DNA from: Ascochyta rabiei
Lineage: Eukaryota; Ascomycota; Dothideomycetes; Pleosporales; Didymellaceae
DNA: 64,000 nt
Direction: 5' to 3'
Assembly (NCBI RefSeq): GCF_004011695.2
Contig: NC_082419.1
Span: 930,001 to 994,000 of the forward strand
Notes under the pieces: generated by a model
What the model was told of the DNA's origin: nothing
The model's database searches: none
The model's input: the letters and a program-made list of their open reading frames with translations, nothing else
Position numbers and translations under genes: made by a program
Shown here: piece by piece, positions 11,398-28,363 of the stretch
Position numbering within the stretch: the first letter of the stretch is position 1
How the letters are laid out: each line of letters starts with the position of its first letter

Positions 11398-13743
11398 ATG
11401 GAGCTCGTCAACGCATCAGCGAACTCAGTCAACGACGCCCCCGCAAAGGGCAGCAACGACGGGACGGGTATGGGTACTGCGCCCTGGCAGCCAGCCATTG
11501 ACTGACCAGCTCCAACACAGGCATTGTCCAGCTCGACCCTTATCTGGAGCCCTTTACGGGCGCGCTGAAGAGCCGCTACGCCAAAGCCCAGCACTGGATC
11601 AAGACGATTGAGGAGACAGAAGGCGGCCTCGACAAGTTCTCAAGGGCAAGCAAGGCCCAATTGCCTCTGTTGACCGTGTAGCTAACCGCCCATCAGGGTT
11701 ACGAGACCTTTGGCTTCCACGTCCAACAGAACGGCGACGTCGTATACCGCGAGTGGGCTCCAAACGCCCTGCGTGCATACCTCATTGGCGACTTCAACGA
11801 CTGGAACCGCGATGCGACACCCATGACCAAGAACAACTACGGTGTCTTCGAGGTGACGGTACCTGGCAGGAACGGCCAGCCCTCAATACCCCACGACTCA
11901 AAGATCAAGGTGGGTGTGCTAGGGACGCTCGTTACAAACATGTGAGGCTGACAGTTGGACCAGATCTCTCTTGTCGTCCCCAACGATCACGCACGCCAAG
12001 AGCGTCTCCCCGCCTGGATCACCCGAGTGACCCAGGACCTCAACGTCTCGCCCGTCTACGATGCGCGCTTCTGGAACCCTCCCCAGAAATACCAGTTCAA
12101 GAACAAGCGGCCAGCGAAGCCCCAAAGCGCTCGAATCTACGAAGCCCATGTTGGTATCTCATCACCTGAGCGCAAAGTAGCCACCTACAAAGAGTTCACA
12201 CACAACATCCTGCCAAGGATCAAACATCTGGGATACAATGTCATCCAGCTCATGGCAGTCATGGAGCACGCCTACTACGCCAGCTTTGGCTACCAAATCA
12301 ACAGCTTCTTCGCTGCGAGCAGTCGCTACGGTTTCCCAGATGAGCTCAAAGAGCTGATCGACACTGCACACGGCATGGGCATCACGGTGCTGCTCGACGT
12401 TGTCCACAGCCACGCGTCGAAGAACGTCCTTGATGGACTCAACATGTTCGATGGCAGCGATCATCAGTACTTCCACGAGGGTGCTAAAGGTCGACATGAG
12501 CTGTGGGACAGCAGGCTGTTCAACTATGGCAGCCATGAAGTCCTCCGTTTCCTGCTTAGCAATCTACGATTCTGGATGGAAGAGTACCAGTTCGATGGTT
12601 TCCGTTTCGATGGTGTCACGAGCATGATCTACACCCACCACGGCATTGGTACAGGTTTCTCAGGTGGCTACCACGAGTACTTCGGGCCTGGCGTCGATGA
12701 GGAGGGTGTCGTGTACCTCATGCTGGCTAATGAGCTCCTACACCAGCTGTACCCTGACTCCATCACTATCGCCGAAGACGTCTCAGGTATGCCTGGTCTT
12801 TGTGTCTCTCTGTCTCTAGGCGGAATAGGATTCGACTACAGACTAGCCATGGCTGTGCCTGATCTCTACATCAAGTGGTTGAAGGAGAAACAGGACATTG
12901 ATTGGGACATGGGTGCCCTTGTCTTCACATTGACAAATAGACGGCATGGCGAGAAGACCATTGCCTATGCTGAGTCGCATGACCAAGCGTATGTTATCAA
13001 ACCTGCCATTTCTAGTAGCTGCTAACGCATCATAGACTCGTAGGAGACAAGACCCTGCTCTTCTGGCTCTGCGACGCTCAGATGTACACCAACATGTCTC
13101 TGCTCTCGGAGCTGACACCCGTCATCGACAGAGGTATCTCCCTCCACAAGCTGATCAGGTTGATTACGCATGGCCTGGGAGGCGAAGGCTACCTGAACTT
13201 TGAGGGCAACGAGTTTGGCCATCCAGAATGGCTAGACTTCCCGCGAGAGGGCAACGGTAACAGCTTCGACTATGCTAGGAGACAGTTCAACCTGGTCGAT
13301 GACGACCTACTTCGCTACAGATTTCTGAACGAGTTCGACAGCAAGATGCAGTGGACAGAAGAAAAGTACGGCTGGCTGCACTCGCCACAGGCTTACGTCA
13401 GCCTGAAGCACGAAGGTGACAAGGTCATTGTCTTTGAGCGTGCTGGCTTGTTGTGGATCTTCAACTTCCACCCTTCGAACAGCTTCACTGACTACCGTGT
13501 CGGTGTCGAGCAAGAAGGCACCTACAGGATCGTTCTGAACACGGACAGCAAGACCTTCGGTGGCCATGGTAACGTCGCCGAGGACACGAGGTTTTTCACA
13601 ACGCCGTTTGCGTGGAATGATAGGAAGAACTTTTTGCAGGTCTACATCCCGTCCAGGAGCGCAATCGTAAGTTGAGGTAGTCTTGAGTCCGTTGATAGCT
13701 GCTAACCATACTGCAGGTGCTGGCGTTGGAGAACACGTTGTAG
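11398..13743 (+). CDS. GLC3: 1,4-alpha-glucan (glycogen) branching enzyme
   Basis: The six-exon model codes 696 residues, close to the usual 690-710. Introns are 11468-11520, 11646-11696, 11910-11963, 12989-13035 and 13667-13716. The second begins with GC rather than GT (GCAAGC..CAG) and is needed to join FSR to GYETFGF. The protein has the CBM48-like N-terminal domain ([20 protein letters not shown]), then a GH13 barrel with [21 protein letters not shown] containing the nucleophile Asp, IAEDVSGMP containing the acid/base Glu, and AESHDQA. It transfers alpha-1,4 chains to alpha-1,6 branch points in the cytosol during glycogen synthesis. The short last exon ends in LALENTL. One segment after GMPGLC departs from the family pattern but keeps its length. 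Confidence 0.96.
11646..11696 (+). other. Non-canonical GC-AG intron in the branching enzyme gene
   Basis: The 51-nt intron starts GCAAGC and ends CATCAG, with a CTAAC branch site near its end. No GT donor nearby keeps the frame, and removing this interval gives the conserved join Phe-Ser-Arg/Gly-Tyr-Glu. GC donors are a minor but known class of spliceosomal introns. Confidence 0.8.
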
Positions 13744-14537
13744 TAGAATGTGGAGGGCTGAGGGTTCAGAACCAGGATCAAGGATCACCTAATAGCATAT
13801 ATGTTGAACCCAAGCGTCATGCAAGGATACCATCAAGAAAACCACACTGTGTAATGTAGAGCATGAAGTCGACTGCGAAGTACGAATCTCTGTATACCTT
13901 GTGTTTTGAAATGAGCAAAGCATCCTAGCATGCTGCAAACTAAGCGGGCCACAAAAAGCTCAATTTGCAATTCTCTGGATTATGGAAGGCAGTCAAGTTG
14001 GCTTTGTTGCAAGCATCCCTACTTCACAACTAGACAAAAGACTACATGGCTCTGTGCACATGTTGAACAACCACCTTAGACTCGCGCAAGACCTCCAGGC
14101 TTCGTTGAAGCTCTGAGCAAGTCTACAGAGAAATATGAGCTTCCTAACGCCCTTGAAGTCTGCAATACCCTTGCCTTGTGATTCATTATACTCTAGAAGA
14201 TGGATGACCTCTACACTGAGAGATTCGGAGGGAATCGGGAAGAATCTGTAATTACACGTGACGTGCATCAGTAATGACTTCAATGAGCAGCACAGCCTCT
14301 CAGAATGCAAGACAAACGTGGTGAGAGCTCCCATGAAGTCCGGAGCGCTGGAAACGTCATCCACAGCGGGTGCAAAGGTGTGGAGAGCTCCAGTGCATTT
14401 GTGCTGGTGTGAGAGCCCAAAGCGGTAAGCGTGATGGCCCGCGCACCGCCTCCGGGCAGAGCTCAAGTTCTTCTCCCTCCTCTCAAGAAGACACCCGTCT
14501 CCTCCACCCACCACAACCGTCTCATACATCTCACACA
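13744..14537. other. Intergenic region and ATP2 promoter
   Basis: This holds the 3' region of the branching enzyme gene and the promoter of ATP2. The final 80 bases are a C+T-rich leader (CTCCTC and CCACC runs) typical of highly expressed fungal genes. A 193-codon minus-strand frame crosses the whole promoter and is not supported by any motif. Confidence 0.5.
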
Positions 14538-17361
<2,824 letters not shown>

Positions 17362-18284
17362 GCGAGCGGTGTGGTGGGCGAGACATGAGAGTCGGTCACT
17401 GTGTCGAGGGCAGTCGCTGGTAGTCTCACTTGTACAAAACATATACCTCCAAATGTGGGATTATGAGCGGGTGCTTGGAGCATCGTGGCTTCTGTAATCT
17501 ATCATGCATGCAAAGAAACCATTTCCTTGTTCTTCAAACTTGTTCCACTGTGCTATGTGTGATGTAGTTGATTCAGTATGCGCTCTGTCGTATTCCAGAT
17601 AATGTCGGAAGTAGTAGCTCTTGGCAGCCACGTCTTGAGGCTTAGCAGTATTTCGCTAGAACTTGTAACAGGTCAAGGTATTTGTAGTTCTCTGACTACT
17701 TATGAGTTTGCAATCTTCGTGCAAACTCACTTTGATTGCATACTAACATTTCAAAAGAGACAGAGAATACTCGCTCGCCTTCAAAAACGACATTCTAGCC
17801 TCGTATATCATCCAGCACTGAGTGCCTCAAAGCTCGCCAGTCCTGCACCTCTAGCCGACAACCTGACAACATTCCAACTGTGTACACATTTACTCCAACA
17901 GCGACACCTGGAGGTCTGTGGAGATATTCAGGCCAAGGATTTAGGTAGTGAGAAAGATGTGCCATTCGCCAACTCCTCCCGAGCTCGTGATGCTTTGGTC
18001 AATCTGCTTTGAATGAACTTGTGTTTTCCAGCAATATCAAGGGCTAGAGTCCGAATCTCGTTGTGGGTGTATGTTATCATTTGGCACTGAAAGTCTCCAC
18101 GCTTCTCAATCTGCGTTTCACCCCTTCTCCTCCACCGGTGAACATGAACGAGGATCCTGGTGGTGAGACAGCATTGCCTCGCGGCGCAAGACCATGTGGA
18201 CGTATTATCGAGACAACAAAAGGGGTATCGTTCGTCGCACTGGACCATCGTCCGTCTACCGCTGCTCGGCCAACAGTAACAAAG

Positions 18285-18306
18285 CCCCCCCCCCCCCCCC
18301 CCCCCC
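18285..18306. repeat. C homopolymer of 22 bases
   Basis: An uninterrupted run of C lies in non-coding DNA. On the minus strand this is a G run able to form G-quadruplex-like structure. Confidence 0.9.
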
Positions 18307-18542
18307 GGCAGACTCGCTGCTGCAACAGCTACAGCCCACTACTGCTTCGGAGCCACAGCCCCTTCGCCCTGCCACGCCAGCGCCCATCTCCTCTTGAGAA
18401 CATCTATCGAGCCCTGTGTCGAGCGGCCCTTCTCTTTCTCTTCGCGGTTGATGCGTGTCGCGGCGGCGGCGAGGCCAATCGAGACGGCGAAGAGGGGATC
18501 GAGGGCTCTGCGTCCAGGATCAGCATGCGTGCGTAGTCTAAA

Positions 18543-18573
18543 GGAGGGGAGGGAGGGAGGGAGGGAGGGAGGC
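18543..18573. repeat. GGGA microsatellite
   Basis: About seven copies of GGGA or GGAG lie in tandem in non-coding DNA, about 240 bp after the C22 tract. Confidence 0.85.
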
Positions 18574-19203
18574 GGACCTCGAGATGATGTACATGCTTGC
18601 TGTGGTCGAGCTCTGTCGGGCGCCGTGTGTGTTCTGCTTTGCAGCTTGGGGTTTGGGGAGGAGATGTGTCCGATACCGAGTCAGAGTATCACAGCGACAG
18701 CGACACGCGAGGTTGCGGTGACTAGGCAAGCGTTGTGGTGGATGCTGCATTGTCAAAAGTAGCCATCATCTTCCCCAAGCTTCAGATTGGCGGCCCGCCC
18801 ACGTTAGGCCGCGGCCTGTGCGACGCGTCTGGGAATGCGCGACGAGCGTGCCCCGCGACATGTACATGCTGATGAGAGGCCAAAGCCGCCTAGAGCAGCA
18901 GAATACGCTGTCGCACGCCTGCAGCGCCTGCAGCGCCTCACGCAGGCCTCAGGTACAGTAGTATCGTGCGCTTGATTGTGAGCCGGAAGCCCCACTGGTC
19001 ATGTGGACAATGTTCAGATGTCGTCATCGTCTCAGAGGCCGGCTGAGCCGCAAGTCACGGTGGACTATCAGCGGCGCATAGAGCTTCACGAGGCGGGCTT
19101 AAGATGTCACGAAACAATAGAAAGTGTGTTCAAAGGAAGATCTGGTGCATTCAGGCTTAAGTAGTGATCAAATTACAGTAGCAACGCACGGGGAGGCCAA
19201 ATG

Positions 19204-19230
19204 AACCAACCAACCAACCAACCAACCAGC
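19204..19230. repeat. CCAA microsatellite
   Basis: About six tandem CCAA units occur roughly 290 bases beyond the stop codon of ATG8. Confidence 0.85.
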
Positions 19231-19521
19231 CAGACCTCGGTCTTATGGCTATGACTACGCAAGCACAGCACCATACTGAGTTGAAACAAATGGACGTTGC
19301 GCTGCTGTGTACCGAAGCCAGCCTCTTCTCAGACCCAGTTGTAGGTGCCTTGCGCTGGCTGGAAGGAAGTGGCCACCGCGCCCTCCATCACCGTCATGTG
19401 CATCAGTCATCCAGACCATGTGTCGTGTTGTAGTGAAGAATAAAGAAAGCCCGTGAGTCCGAAACGCCCGTGAGTACATCGTGCCGCGTGTTACCGAAGA
19501 GATAAGAGGGGAGCGAGCTCC

Positions 19522-19988
<467 letters not shown>

Positions 19989-21031
19989 GTTGGCGATGGT
20001 GGGTTTACTGAGCGGGTTTAGGTGGTGTCGTTGGCAGCGGCTGGTTGCAGAAGGTTGCGTACGTGGTGTGGCGTGGCAGAGGTTATGTAGGTGGGAGAGA
20101 GTGCAGCGGTGTGGGAGCTCAAGGCAACAGACGGGGGAGCGGGGCCCAAGCAATCACCAGGGTACGCTTAGTCAATCCGCGACATGCGTTCCATGGGAAG
20201 GTCACCGTACCAGCCACTTCACTTTATTGGCAAGCGCATTCTGGAGCGAGACTTCCCAGATGCTCTTCAGGGTATCCGCTTGTCACGCACAGCACCGCCC
20301 TTCATTGTTGCGTGCACAAAGTGACTCTTCTTCGCTATGGCGTGCTGACCGCCTCCGCCTCACAAGTCACTTGCACAGCTCCCCATGACCCAGCCTAGTC
20401 CTGAGTCATCTGCGACGAGGTACTCATGGAAACCTCACACGCTTCTCGAGCATGAAGTACTTGCCCTTTCTGCGAAAAGCCAAACATACCCAGATGGGCA
20501 TCAGCCTTACAGAGCGCTTGGCAGGATCGAGTATCTTGAGCTCACCACAGAGGCACCCATACGTGTGTAGCCTATGGACCTTGCCAGAAAAGGCTCGCGA
20601 ATCAAAACACCTGCAGATACGTTATCGTTCTCTATCAGGTGCATGGTTCACTTCCATGGTCGTGTCGTCAGGACTCCAGGTGGAAGAGCCAGCTTTACTA
20701 AAGGTTTCCGTCAGCAGCATGGACGACCGGTTCACTGTCGAATTCCACAGCTCAGACCTTGGAGCGAGAAGCCTGCGAAGGACTCCCTGGTGTCCAGTGG
20801 AAGAGCAATCAGTAATCGAGGGCGAAAGATGGCTTATGTAAGTAACTAGTCCGGCTCATCCGCCTCGGTACCTGCATGGTGGAAGCATCATGGTGTGACA
20901 CTCGACATTCTCCAAGACGATACTGTTCTCGCAGCACAATCAATATAAGCCATTGCGGCTCGCCTGCGCCTCCTTCTTGCATGACCACACCATAGCCTTG
21001 TGATTCCCACCCAGCCCAGGATTTGCCCGCA
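19989..21031. promoter_or_regulatory. Divergent promoter region, ATG8 / HEM13
   Basis: The start codons of ATG8 (minus) and HEM13 (plus) are about 1.04 kb apart and face away from each other. A TATA-like ATATAAGC lies at about 20944, some 90 bases upstream of the HEM13 start. I recognise no other defined site. Confidence 0.45.
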
Positions 21032-22368
21032 ATGCTTCCTCGACCTTCGTTCCGCGTAGCCAGAGCTCTGGAGCTTCCCATCAGCTATGCTCCACGCCAG
21101 TCGTTACGCGCAAACTGCCCGCAGAACAAGTATCGCCAGGGCCAGCGAAGATGTATGGGCGAGTTCCCTCGCAACTACAAGACGAAGAGACCAGACCCCT
21201 TGGAAGAATGGCGGAACCCTCCGCCGAGCAAGTGGCCGAACAGGATCCGGTTGCTGATGCTACCCTTTGTGGGCGCCATCGTCTACTCTATGGTACGCAT
21301 AGATACTACACTTCAGAGCTTGAAGCCAGAGCTGACCATGTACAGTGGACAGATTCCGACTCGCTGAAGGCCGAAACACCCTCAATTGCCCAGAAAGATG
21401 CCCTTCTCAAGCGCGAGAACGGTGTTTCCGACCAATCGCCCATGCGTCTGCGAATGGAGCAATTCATAAAGCAGCACCAAAAGCACATTATCTCTGAGCT
21501 AGAGAAGGTTGACGGCACAAAATTCAAAATCGACACATGGCAGAGGCCGCAAGGCGGCGGTGGCATTACTTGTGTGCTACAGGACGGCAATGTCTTCGAG
21601 AAGGGCGGCGTGAACACATCAGTCGTCTACGGTCGTCTCCCCCGTGCCGCCATCCAGAAAATGCGCGTCGACCACAAAGCACTTGATCCCGACGTCGACT
21701 CGCTCGAGTTCTTTGCCGCAGGCCTCTCCCTGGTATTGCACCCGCACAATCCCAATGCGCCAACCGTCCACCTAAACTACCGCTACTTCGAGACGGCCGA
21801 CGATCTCGGCAACACCAACGCATGGTGGTACGGCGGCGGCTGCGATCTCACGCCCTCGTACCTGTACGACGAGGATGCAATTCACTTCCACAGTGAAATC
21901 AAGCAGGCGTGCGACAAGCACGACAAGGCATACTACCCGCGCTTCAAGAAGTGGTGCGACGAGTACTTCAACAACAAGCACCGCGGTGAGACACGTGGTG
22001 TCGGCGGCATCTTCTTCGATGACCTTGACGAGACAGAGAAGGACCAGGAGCAGCTCTTCTCCTTTGTGCAGGACTGCATGTCTGCATTCCTGCCCTCGTA
22101 CCTGCCCATCATCAACAGGAGGAAGGACATGCCATTCACAGAGGCACAGAAGCACTGGCAGCAGATCAGGAGAGGGCGATATGTCGAGTTCAACCTGGTG
22201 CATGATCGTGGCACAGCATTTGGACTGAACACCCCTGGCGCAAGAGTGGAGAGTATCCTCATGAGCTTGCCGCTCACATCGAGGTGGGAGTACATGCATG
22301 CACCTGAGAAGGGCAGCCGGGAAGAGCGCCTGATAGACGTGCTCAAGAACCCTAAGGAGTGGGTGTAG
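21032..22368 (+). CDS. HEM13: Oxygen-dependent coproporphyrinogen III oxidase
   Basis: Two exons (21032-21292, 21346-22368) code 427 residues; the 53-nt intron is 21293-21345. The enzyme decarboxylates two propionates of coproporphyrinogen III with O2 to make protoporphyrinogen IX, late in heme synthesis. Family marks are [59 protein letters not shown] and [19 protein letters not shown]. Yeast Hem13 is about 328 residues and cytosolic. This one has about 100 extra N-terminal residues that are Arg-rich, with a hydrophobic stretch ([14 protein letters not shown]) ending at the intron, suggesting mitochondrial intermembrane-space or membrane targeting. That localisation is inference. Confidence 0.97.
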
Positions 22369-24351
22369 CTAAGCTGGGTATAGATGAGCCGTGTTCATAT
22401 TGTAATATGCGACAATTCAGGAGACATTTGAAGCAGGATCAACTGACCTTTGAAAACACATCTCGTTTTCTCACACACGGCAGCATCATCGTATGATGAG
22501 CATCTGATTCTTACCACCAAGAACCGAGCCAGACATGGCCCATCACACAAGAACCATCAACTGCGTCCAACGTTCTCAACAGAAGCAGTGGACATTCCAA
22601 GCCCGTGAGTGTCTGTTAGACTCGAATCCATTGCCCACAACCCGCCGCTTGCAGGAGGGGAGAGGGGAGAGCGTATGCTCCCTCGAGGCAGCCATGCGAA
22701 AAGTAAAGAAAAGAAACCAGCGCGCAAACAGACCACATCAAGGATCTTTGATTCGATCGGATCGCGTTCGACCAGCCCACAGACTCGGCGGCAGAGTAAG
22801 TCCGTGTACACGGGCAACTATTTCTCTGTCGAAGTGGGTGGGTCCGGCTGATACCGTCAATGACCAGCACGCATACGATGCTCAAACGTGCGTGCCTGAA
22901 GTGCCGCATAGAGATCTCGTGTCATGTCAAACGCTGCGCGAGTCTCCGTTTGGAGGTTCCGTTTTTGGGTGTTGCATTGAAGTAGGACGGGAAGCAACAG
23001 ACTTGTCACAGTCTTCGAGTCGGTCTTGATAGACTTCAAGCAATGCATACTGCGTTGCAATTAAGAGTGTAAATCCTGCTAGGAGGCTGTGTGTAGGTGC
23101 TGCGGTAGAAGAGCCACTTAGAACTGTAGACTGTACCTTGAAGGAGAGTAGATGGCTTTGCGATTTAAAAATTGGACGGAAGGTCATAAGTTGGACCAAT
23201 GATACATGTTGTCTGGCTCCACATTCTCCCATGATGTCCAGGACTCGCTTTGTAACGATATCGCCGTCACCGGGCTTCCCCTACTGCTATTTTTAGACCA
23301 CTAGAAGCTTTCCCCCAGGATGCAGCCCTCAATCTAGTATGCGATCTCGTACCGCGTACGAAGCTCCCTACGCACGCAAAGACCGGCCGCGGTCGAGCTG
23401 GAGACCTCTCGACCTTTTGTTACCATCCAGTGGCGATGTTTGTGATGCTCGGCCGCGGATGGGTTCCCGATCTTTCAGTATGCGACTGTAAGCTACAGTA
23501 TAACCCATGGTAAGCTTTGGTCGTGCGACTGTTGTGATGCATTGATTGCCGAGCTCTTAGGGAGTGTGCGCATCGTCAGTAGGTATGTACTATTGCCACA
23601 TCAGGTGATCTATAGTGTGTTCGCAATAAGACGCGGTAACACAAGTGTAGTTGGAGGCGGAAACCCTTCGACAGTGTCCAGGGCCCTTGTCTGGCGTGAA
23701 AGATGACCGTCGATGTGAGAAGTCGTCGATCTGGTGGTGTTGAATATACCTGTGAAGGTTTGTGATATGGTGAACTTGCAAATGTGCCCGTTGCGGTACT
23801 CTTGAAGTCAAATTGCATGTCTCCATGTGGTGTAGTCGCATCATATATCGCTTTTAGCAAGGAGAACCGGAGGGAATATGGGTTGGATCCAGAATGTGCT
23901 TAATCGTCTTATTGCGTTCAGCTGCCTTTGGTGAATCCTTCGAGTCTTCGCAAGTCGTCTGATACCAAATGTGTTAGCAGATTGTGGTCTGGCAATGCCG
24001 ACTCACCGTAGCTTTTGCCCAATCCAGAAGAAGCTATTCGCAGTTTGTCAACAGCCCACACAAGCAGCCGGATAGTTTTGAGAGTAGAGCGCATGTATTG
24101 GGGAGCTCTGTATGCGTACACTGTGTTCTAGACACAAGATCGTAGTGGAGACGGTAGAGCAAAAATCGCAAATGCCTCTAGAATTTCTGTACACGGAGGG
24201 ACTAATATGACAGGGGCCAATCCAGCAGAGGCTCGTAACCCTTTCGATCTTGTTGTATATCTGACACATACAGCACCAAATAGAATTTGACCCAAGGAAA
24301 TGTGATATTGGTATTGGTATTGTGTTTGATATCGTGCTTCTACCCATTCGT
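22369..24351. other. Convergent intergenic region, HEM13 / COX5
   Basis: Nearly 2 kb hold no frame with a recognisable motif or a consistent splice model. The two flanking genes end toward each other, so this contains their 3' regions. Confidence 0.55.
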
Positions 24352-25001
24352 TTACTCGTCGTTGAGCTTCTGGCCGGGAGGGAGGTTCTTCTCCGAGACC
24401 GATTGGACCAGCATGCCCTTGTAGCCGGTGATGGGCTCGGATCCCTGGGCCTGCAACATGTGTTAGCACACATAGCGACACGAGACGTGCTGCAATTGCA
24501 GCAGGGAAGCTGTGTACCTTGAGGTACTCCTCGGAAGCCTCCTGCCACTCCTTGGTCATGGTGCGGGGCCTGATGGGGCTGGCGAACATGCGGGTGAAAG
24601 CGAAAACAGCGAAGGCACCGAAGCAGACGGCGACGGACAGGAAGAGGACCTTACGGCCCTCATCCGGAGGAGGAGGACGGCGGGGGCCGTGGGGACCGAA
24701 GGCGATGAAGTAGGCTGCTTTCTTCTCAAGAGAAGAAAGGTCCTTCCAGTCGTTCTTCATGCGGTCCCTCAGCGACATCCAGAGGTCGGCCTGCTCCTGG
24801 GGAGGCTGCGGACTGTCAGCAACCATTCCGCTATTGCGATAGCACATGATTTACAAGATCTTCCCAGCGAGACTCGATGTTCGCAAGTGTAGGGTTGGAG
24901 ATGGCGTGTGCCTGGCGGAACTGCTGGAGCTGGCTGGTGACGGGTGCGGCTCTGGGGACGGCAGCGGAGCGCGTCGCCCGGACGATCGAGGTACGCAGCA
25001 T
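24352..25001 (-). CDS. COX5: Cytochrome c oxidase subunit IV family (Cox5)
   Basis: Three exons (25001-24855, 24805-24518, 24450-24352) code 177 residues, with introns 24854-24806 and 24517-24451. The start MLRTSIVRATRSAAVPRAAP is a typical matrix-targeting presequence. The mature part contains RWEDLPPQEQADLWMSLRDR, FGPHGPRRPPPPDEGRK and one transmembrane helix (VLFLSVAVCFGAFAVFAFTR), then EWQEASEEYLK and a C-terminal tail ending LPPGQKLNDE. This is the nuclear-encoded subunit called Cox5a/b in yeast, part of Complex IV in the inner mitochondrial membrane. The longer uninterrupted frame in the middle includes intron sequence at both ends. It is divergent from GAPDH. Confidence 0.95.
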
Positions 25002-27072
25002 GGCGGCGGTAGAGTGGAGAGTGTCGAAAAATGCGAAAGAAACGGAGAGAGCTTCCCTTCGAGGGACCTGCAGCTGCCAATGGGTGGTGATGATGACGAT
25101 GGTGATGGTACAAGGAGACGGTCGAGCTTGCAGTGGGCGGCTTGGCAAAAAAGCGAAAGTCATTCGACCGGTGACACAGACCACGCCAGGAACGGCGCGC
25201 CAATGAGCGCAGCTGCGAAACTCACCCTCACGAGTGAGTGGGAGCAGGGCCGGATATCTTCAAAGTATTGCGTGCGCCTGGTGCAGCCTGGTGTTGAGAG
25301 ATCCATGTTTGCTGTGCAGGAGACTGTTTGCTTTGCTCCGGCCATGTTTCTGCGCTCACTCAGCGTGGAAGAGCGACCATAGCAGCTCCACCGCACTGCT
25401 GCAGGGCATCGCAGCGTATGTCTGATAGCGCTCTGGAAGCCGTTGCCGCAGTGAAACCTTTAGAGATAGGGTACACAGCTGTTCTGGCTCATGTGTGGTC
25501 GATGGAGGGGCTGAACTGCTCGGTCGTAACAGTCACTTGCAACAGTCAATTGCAACAGTCACCGAGGAGAAGGATTGTGCGTTAGGGACAACTTGCTACA
25601 GTGTGTCCAATACTACGGGAATGAGATGGACCTATATGGTACTCAAGCCCAGGCGGCATATGCGCGGTGCGCTTGTAGCACCTCGCTGATCGCATTGCTA
25701 AAGCTCGCAAACTGCCTCAACTGCAGATGGCTGGTTCCAGAGGGGCTGACAGCAGTCATCTAAACCGAACACTCGGATTCCCAAGTGTCAGGGTACAGAT
25801 TCAGAGAACATTCCCCACGCAAGAAGGCTCATGACAACGTCAATTTCCGTGGGAAGATGAGGTCGATTTGGCGTCGTGCATCTTCTAGTCACCTGACCAA
25901 GATGCTGGTGACGGAGCGAGCAGTGACAAGTCTAACACTTTATTCTCGTCGATCTTAGAGAAAGCAGCTGTCTGATCGTAGAGAGGAGCTGTCTGATCAT
26001 ACGGCCAACTGGAAGTCCAGACCTATTCTCAACGTCTGTTGCTTGAGGGCGTTTCATGGTGTAAATAGCTGTAGCTTGGCAAAATCTCAAATTTACGGTA
26101 AAGCTCGAGCTCAAGCTCGAGCCTGTCAGCCTTGCGAAGCTGGTAGCTTCGATCACTGCCTCACGCGTAGACGCGATACAAGTGCTCCTCCAGTCTTTAT
26201 GCAGGTACCTTGAGGAGTTCTGGACGCCGTTGTCGCACATCCAACATCCATGTCAGGTGGTAAACTCGGATCTGCTTGAGCTGACCCCTCCTCTAGCCCT
26301 GAAGTCTCGGCCGCGGATGCGTTGCGCCTCACATCTCAGACAACCTCAACGACTACGTGCTTGACTTTGCGTGGCGTTGAAAATCTCGGTGGTAACACCA
26401 GATGCTCGCCTCCCCGCAGTGTTTATAATATCGGATGATCGAATGATCCCGGATCACATCAGAGACTGCCGGTCACGTCGAATGCATGCTTCGGCCAACT
26501 AGCTTGCTCTGTACCGCCGTGGCGAGCATTACGAGACGTGCGGATACCTCTTTCGTAAGCTGTTTAGAGATGTGCATCTGCGATGCTGGGCATGCTTGGT
26601 CTGTACGGCGGTTAGCAAGACCCAAGTGAAGCAGTACCTATGCATATGCAAGGATAGCGGCTGAGCACATCGTGGGATACAAGTCAGTGTAATGAGGCTC
26701 TAAGTGGGCACCAGCTCGAGGCTCCAAAGAGGGTCTCGGGCATTCTTTGATCTCAAGTTGGATGCATCCGGGACGCTCATTTACCCCACTGCTTTCCGCA
26801 TGCTCTCACGATGGCAGCTCGGCACCCGAGGTACGGTTGCAGCTGTGCAGCCTGGTAACCAGCTCAACGCAGCCGGCCGGATGTGTGGGAAAGCTTACAG
26901 GAGCCCATTGGATGCGGCCCGCGTCGCAGCTATCAGATTGCAAGTCCTTTCTTCGACCTGTGACGTGAGTGTTGGGAGACTTAGCCCCGCCCCACCAACA
27001 CCGCGCGCCCTTCCCAGCCCACCACAAATCTCTTCCTCCAAGCTTCCAGACTACTTTAGATCCCTTTAAAGC
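25002..27072. promoter_or_regulatory. Divergent intergenic region, COX5 / GAPDH
   Basis: About 2 kb lie between two divergently transcribed genes. A small palindromic cluster of GCTCGAG and CTCGAGC occurs at about 26101-26124, and GAGCTGTCTGATC-like direct repeats lie at about 25965-26000. The final 100 bases before the GAPDH leader are C+T rich, with GCCCCGCCCC, a CTTCCTCC tract and a CTTTAAAG box. No gene is supported. Confidence 0.5.
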
Positions 27073-27129
27073 GTGAGCACCTCTTGACTTTCCAATCCAT
27101 CACTCCTACTCAATTGACACTTTTCACAG
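27073..27129 (+). other. Probable 5'-leader intron of the GAPDH gene
   Basis: A GTGAGC donor, an ATTGAC branch-like site and a TTTTCACAG acceptor bound 57 nt that end 18 bases before the start codon. Leader introns are known in fungal gpdA genes. It is not needed for the reading frame, so it stays unproven without transcripts. Confidence 0.5.
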
Positions 27130-27147
27130 AACAACAGTCTATCCATC

Positions 27148-28363
<1,216 letters not shown>

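Larger units (their letters stand above)
17362..19521. other. Convergent intergenic region, ATP2 / ATG8
   Basis: The region holds both 3' untranslated regions. It also contains a 22-base C homopolymer, a GGGA repeat and a CCAA repeat. A 144-codon plus-strand frame at 17578-18012 has no recognisable motif, so I do not call it a gene. Confidence 0.5.

Noticed and set aside
12787..12819. Intron-like stretch (GTATGC to CTCTAG, pyrimidine-rich) inside the branching enzyme gene
   Set aside because: It is only 33 nt and lacks a branch site. Keeping it preserves the normal spacing between the DVSGMP motif and GFDYRLAM, so it is treated as coding with local divergence.
17578..18012. 144-codon plus-strand frame after ATP2
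   Set aside because: It has an ATG and looks partly protein-like but has no recognised motif, no splice support and lies where the ATP2 3' region is expected.
26101..26124. Palindromic CTCGAG cluster as a possible transposon end or hairpin
   Set aside because: It is short, has no flanking duplication and no partner repeat was found.
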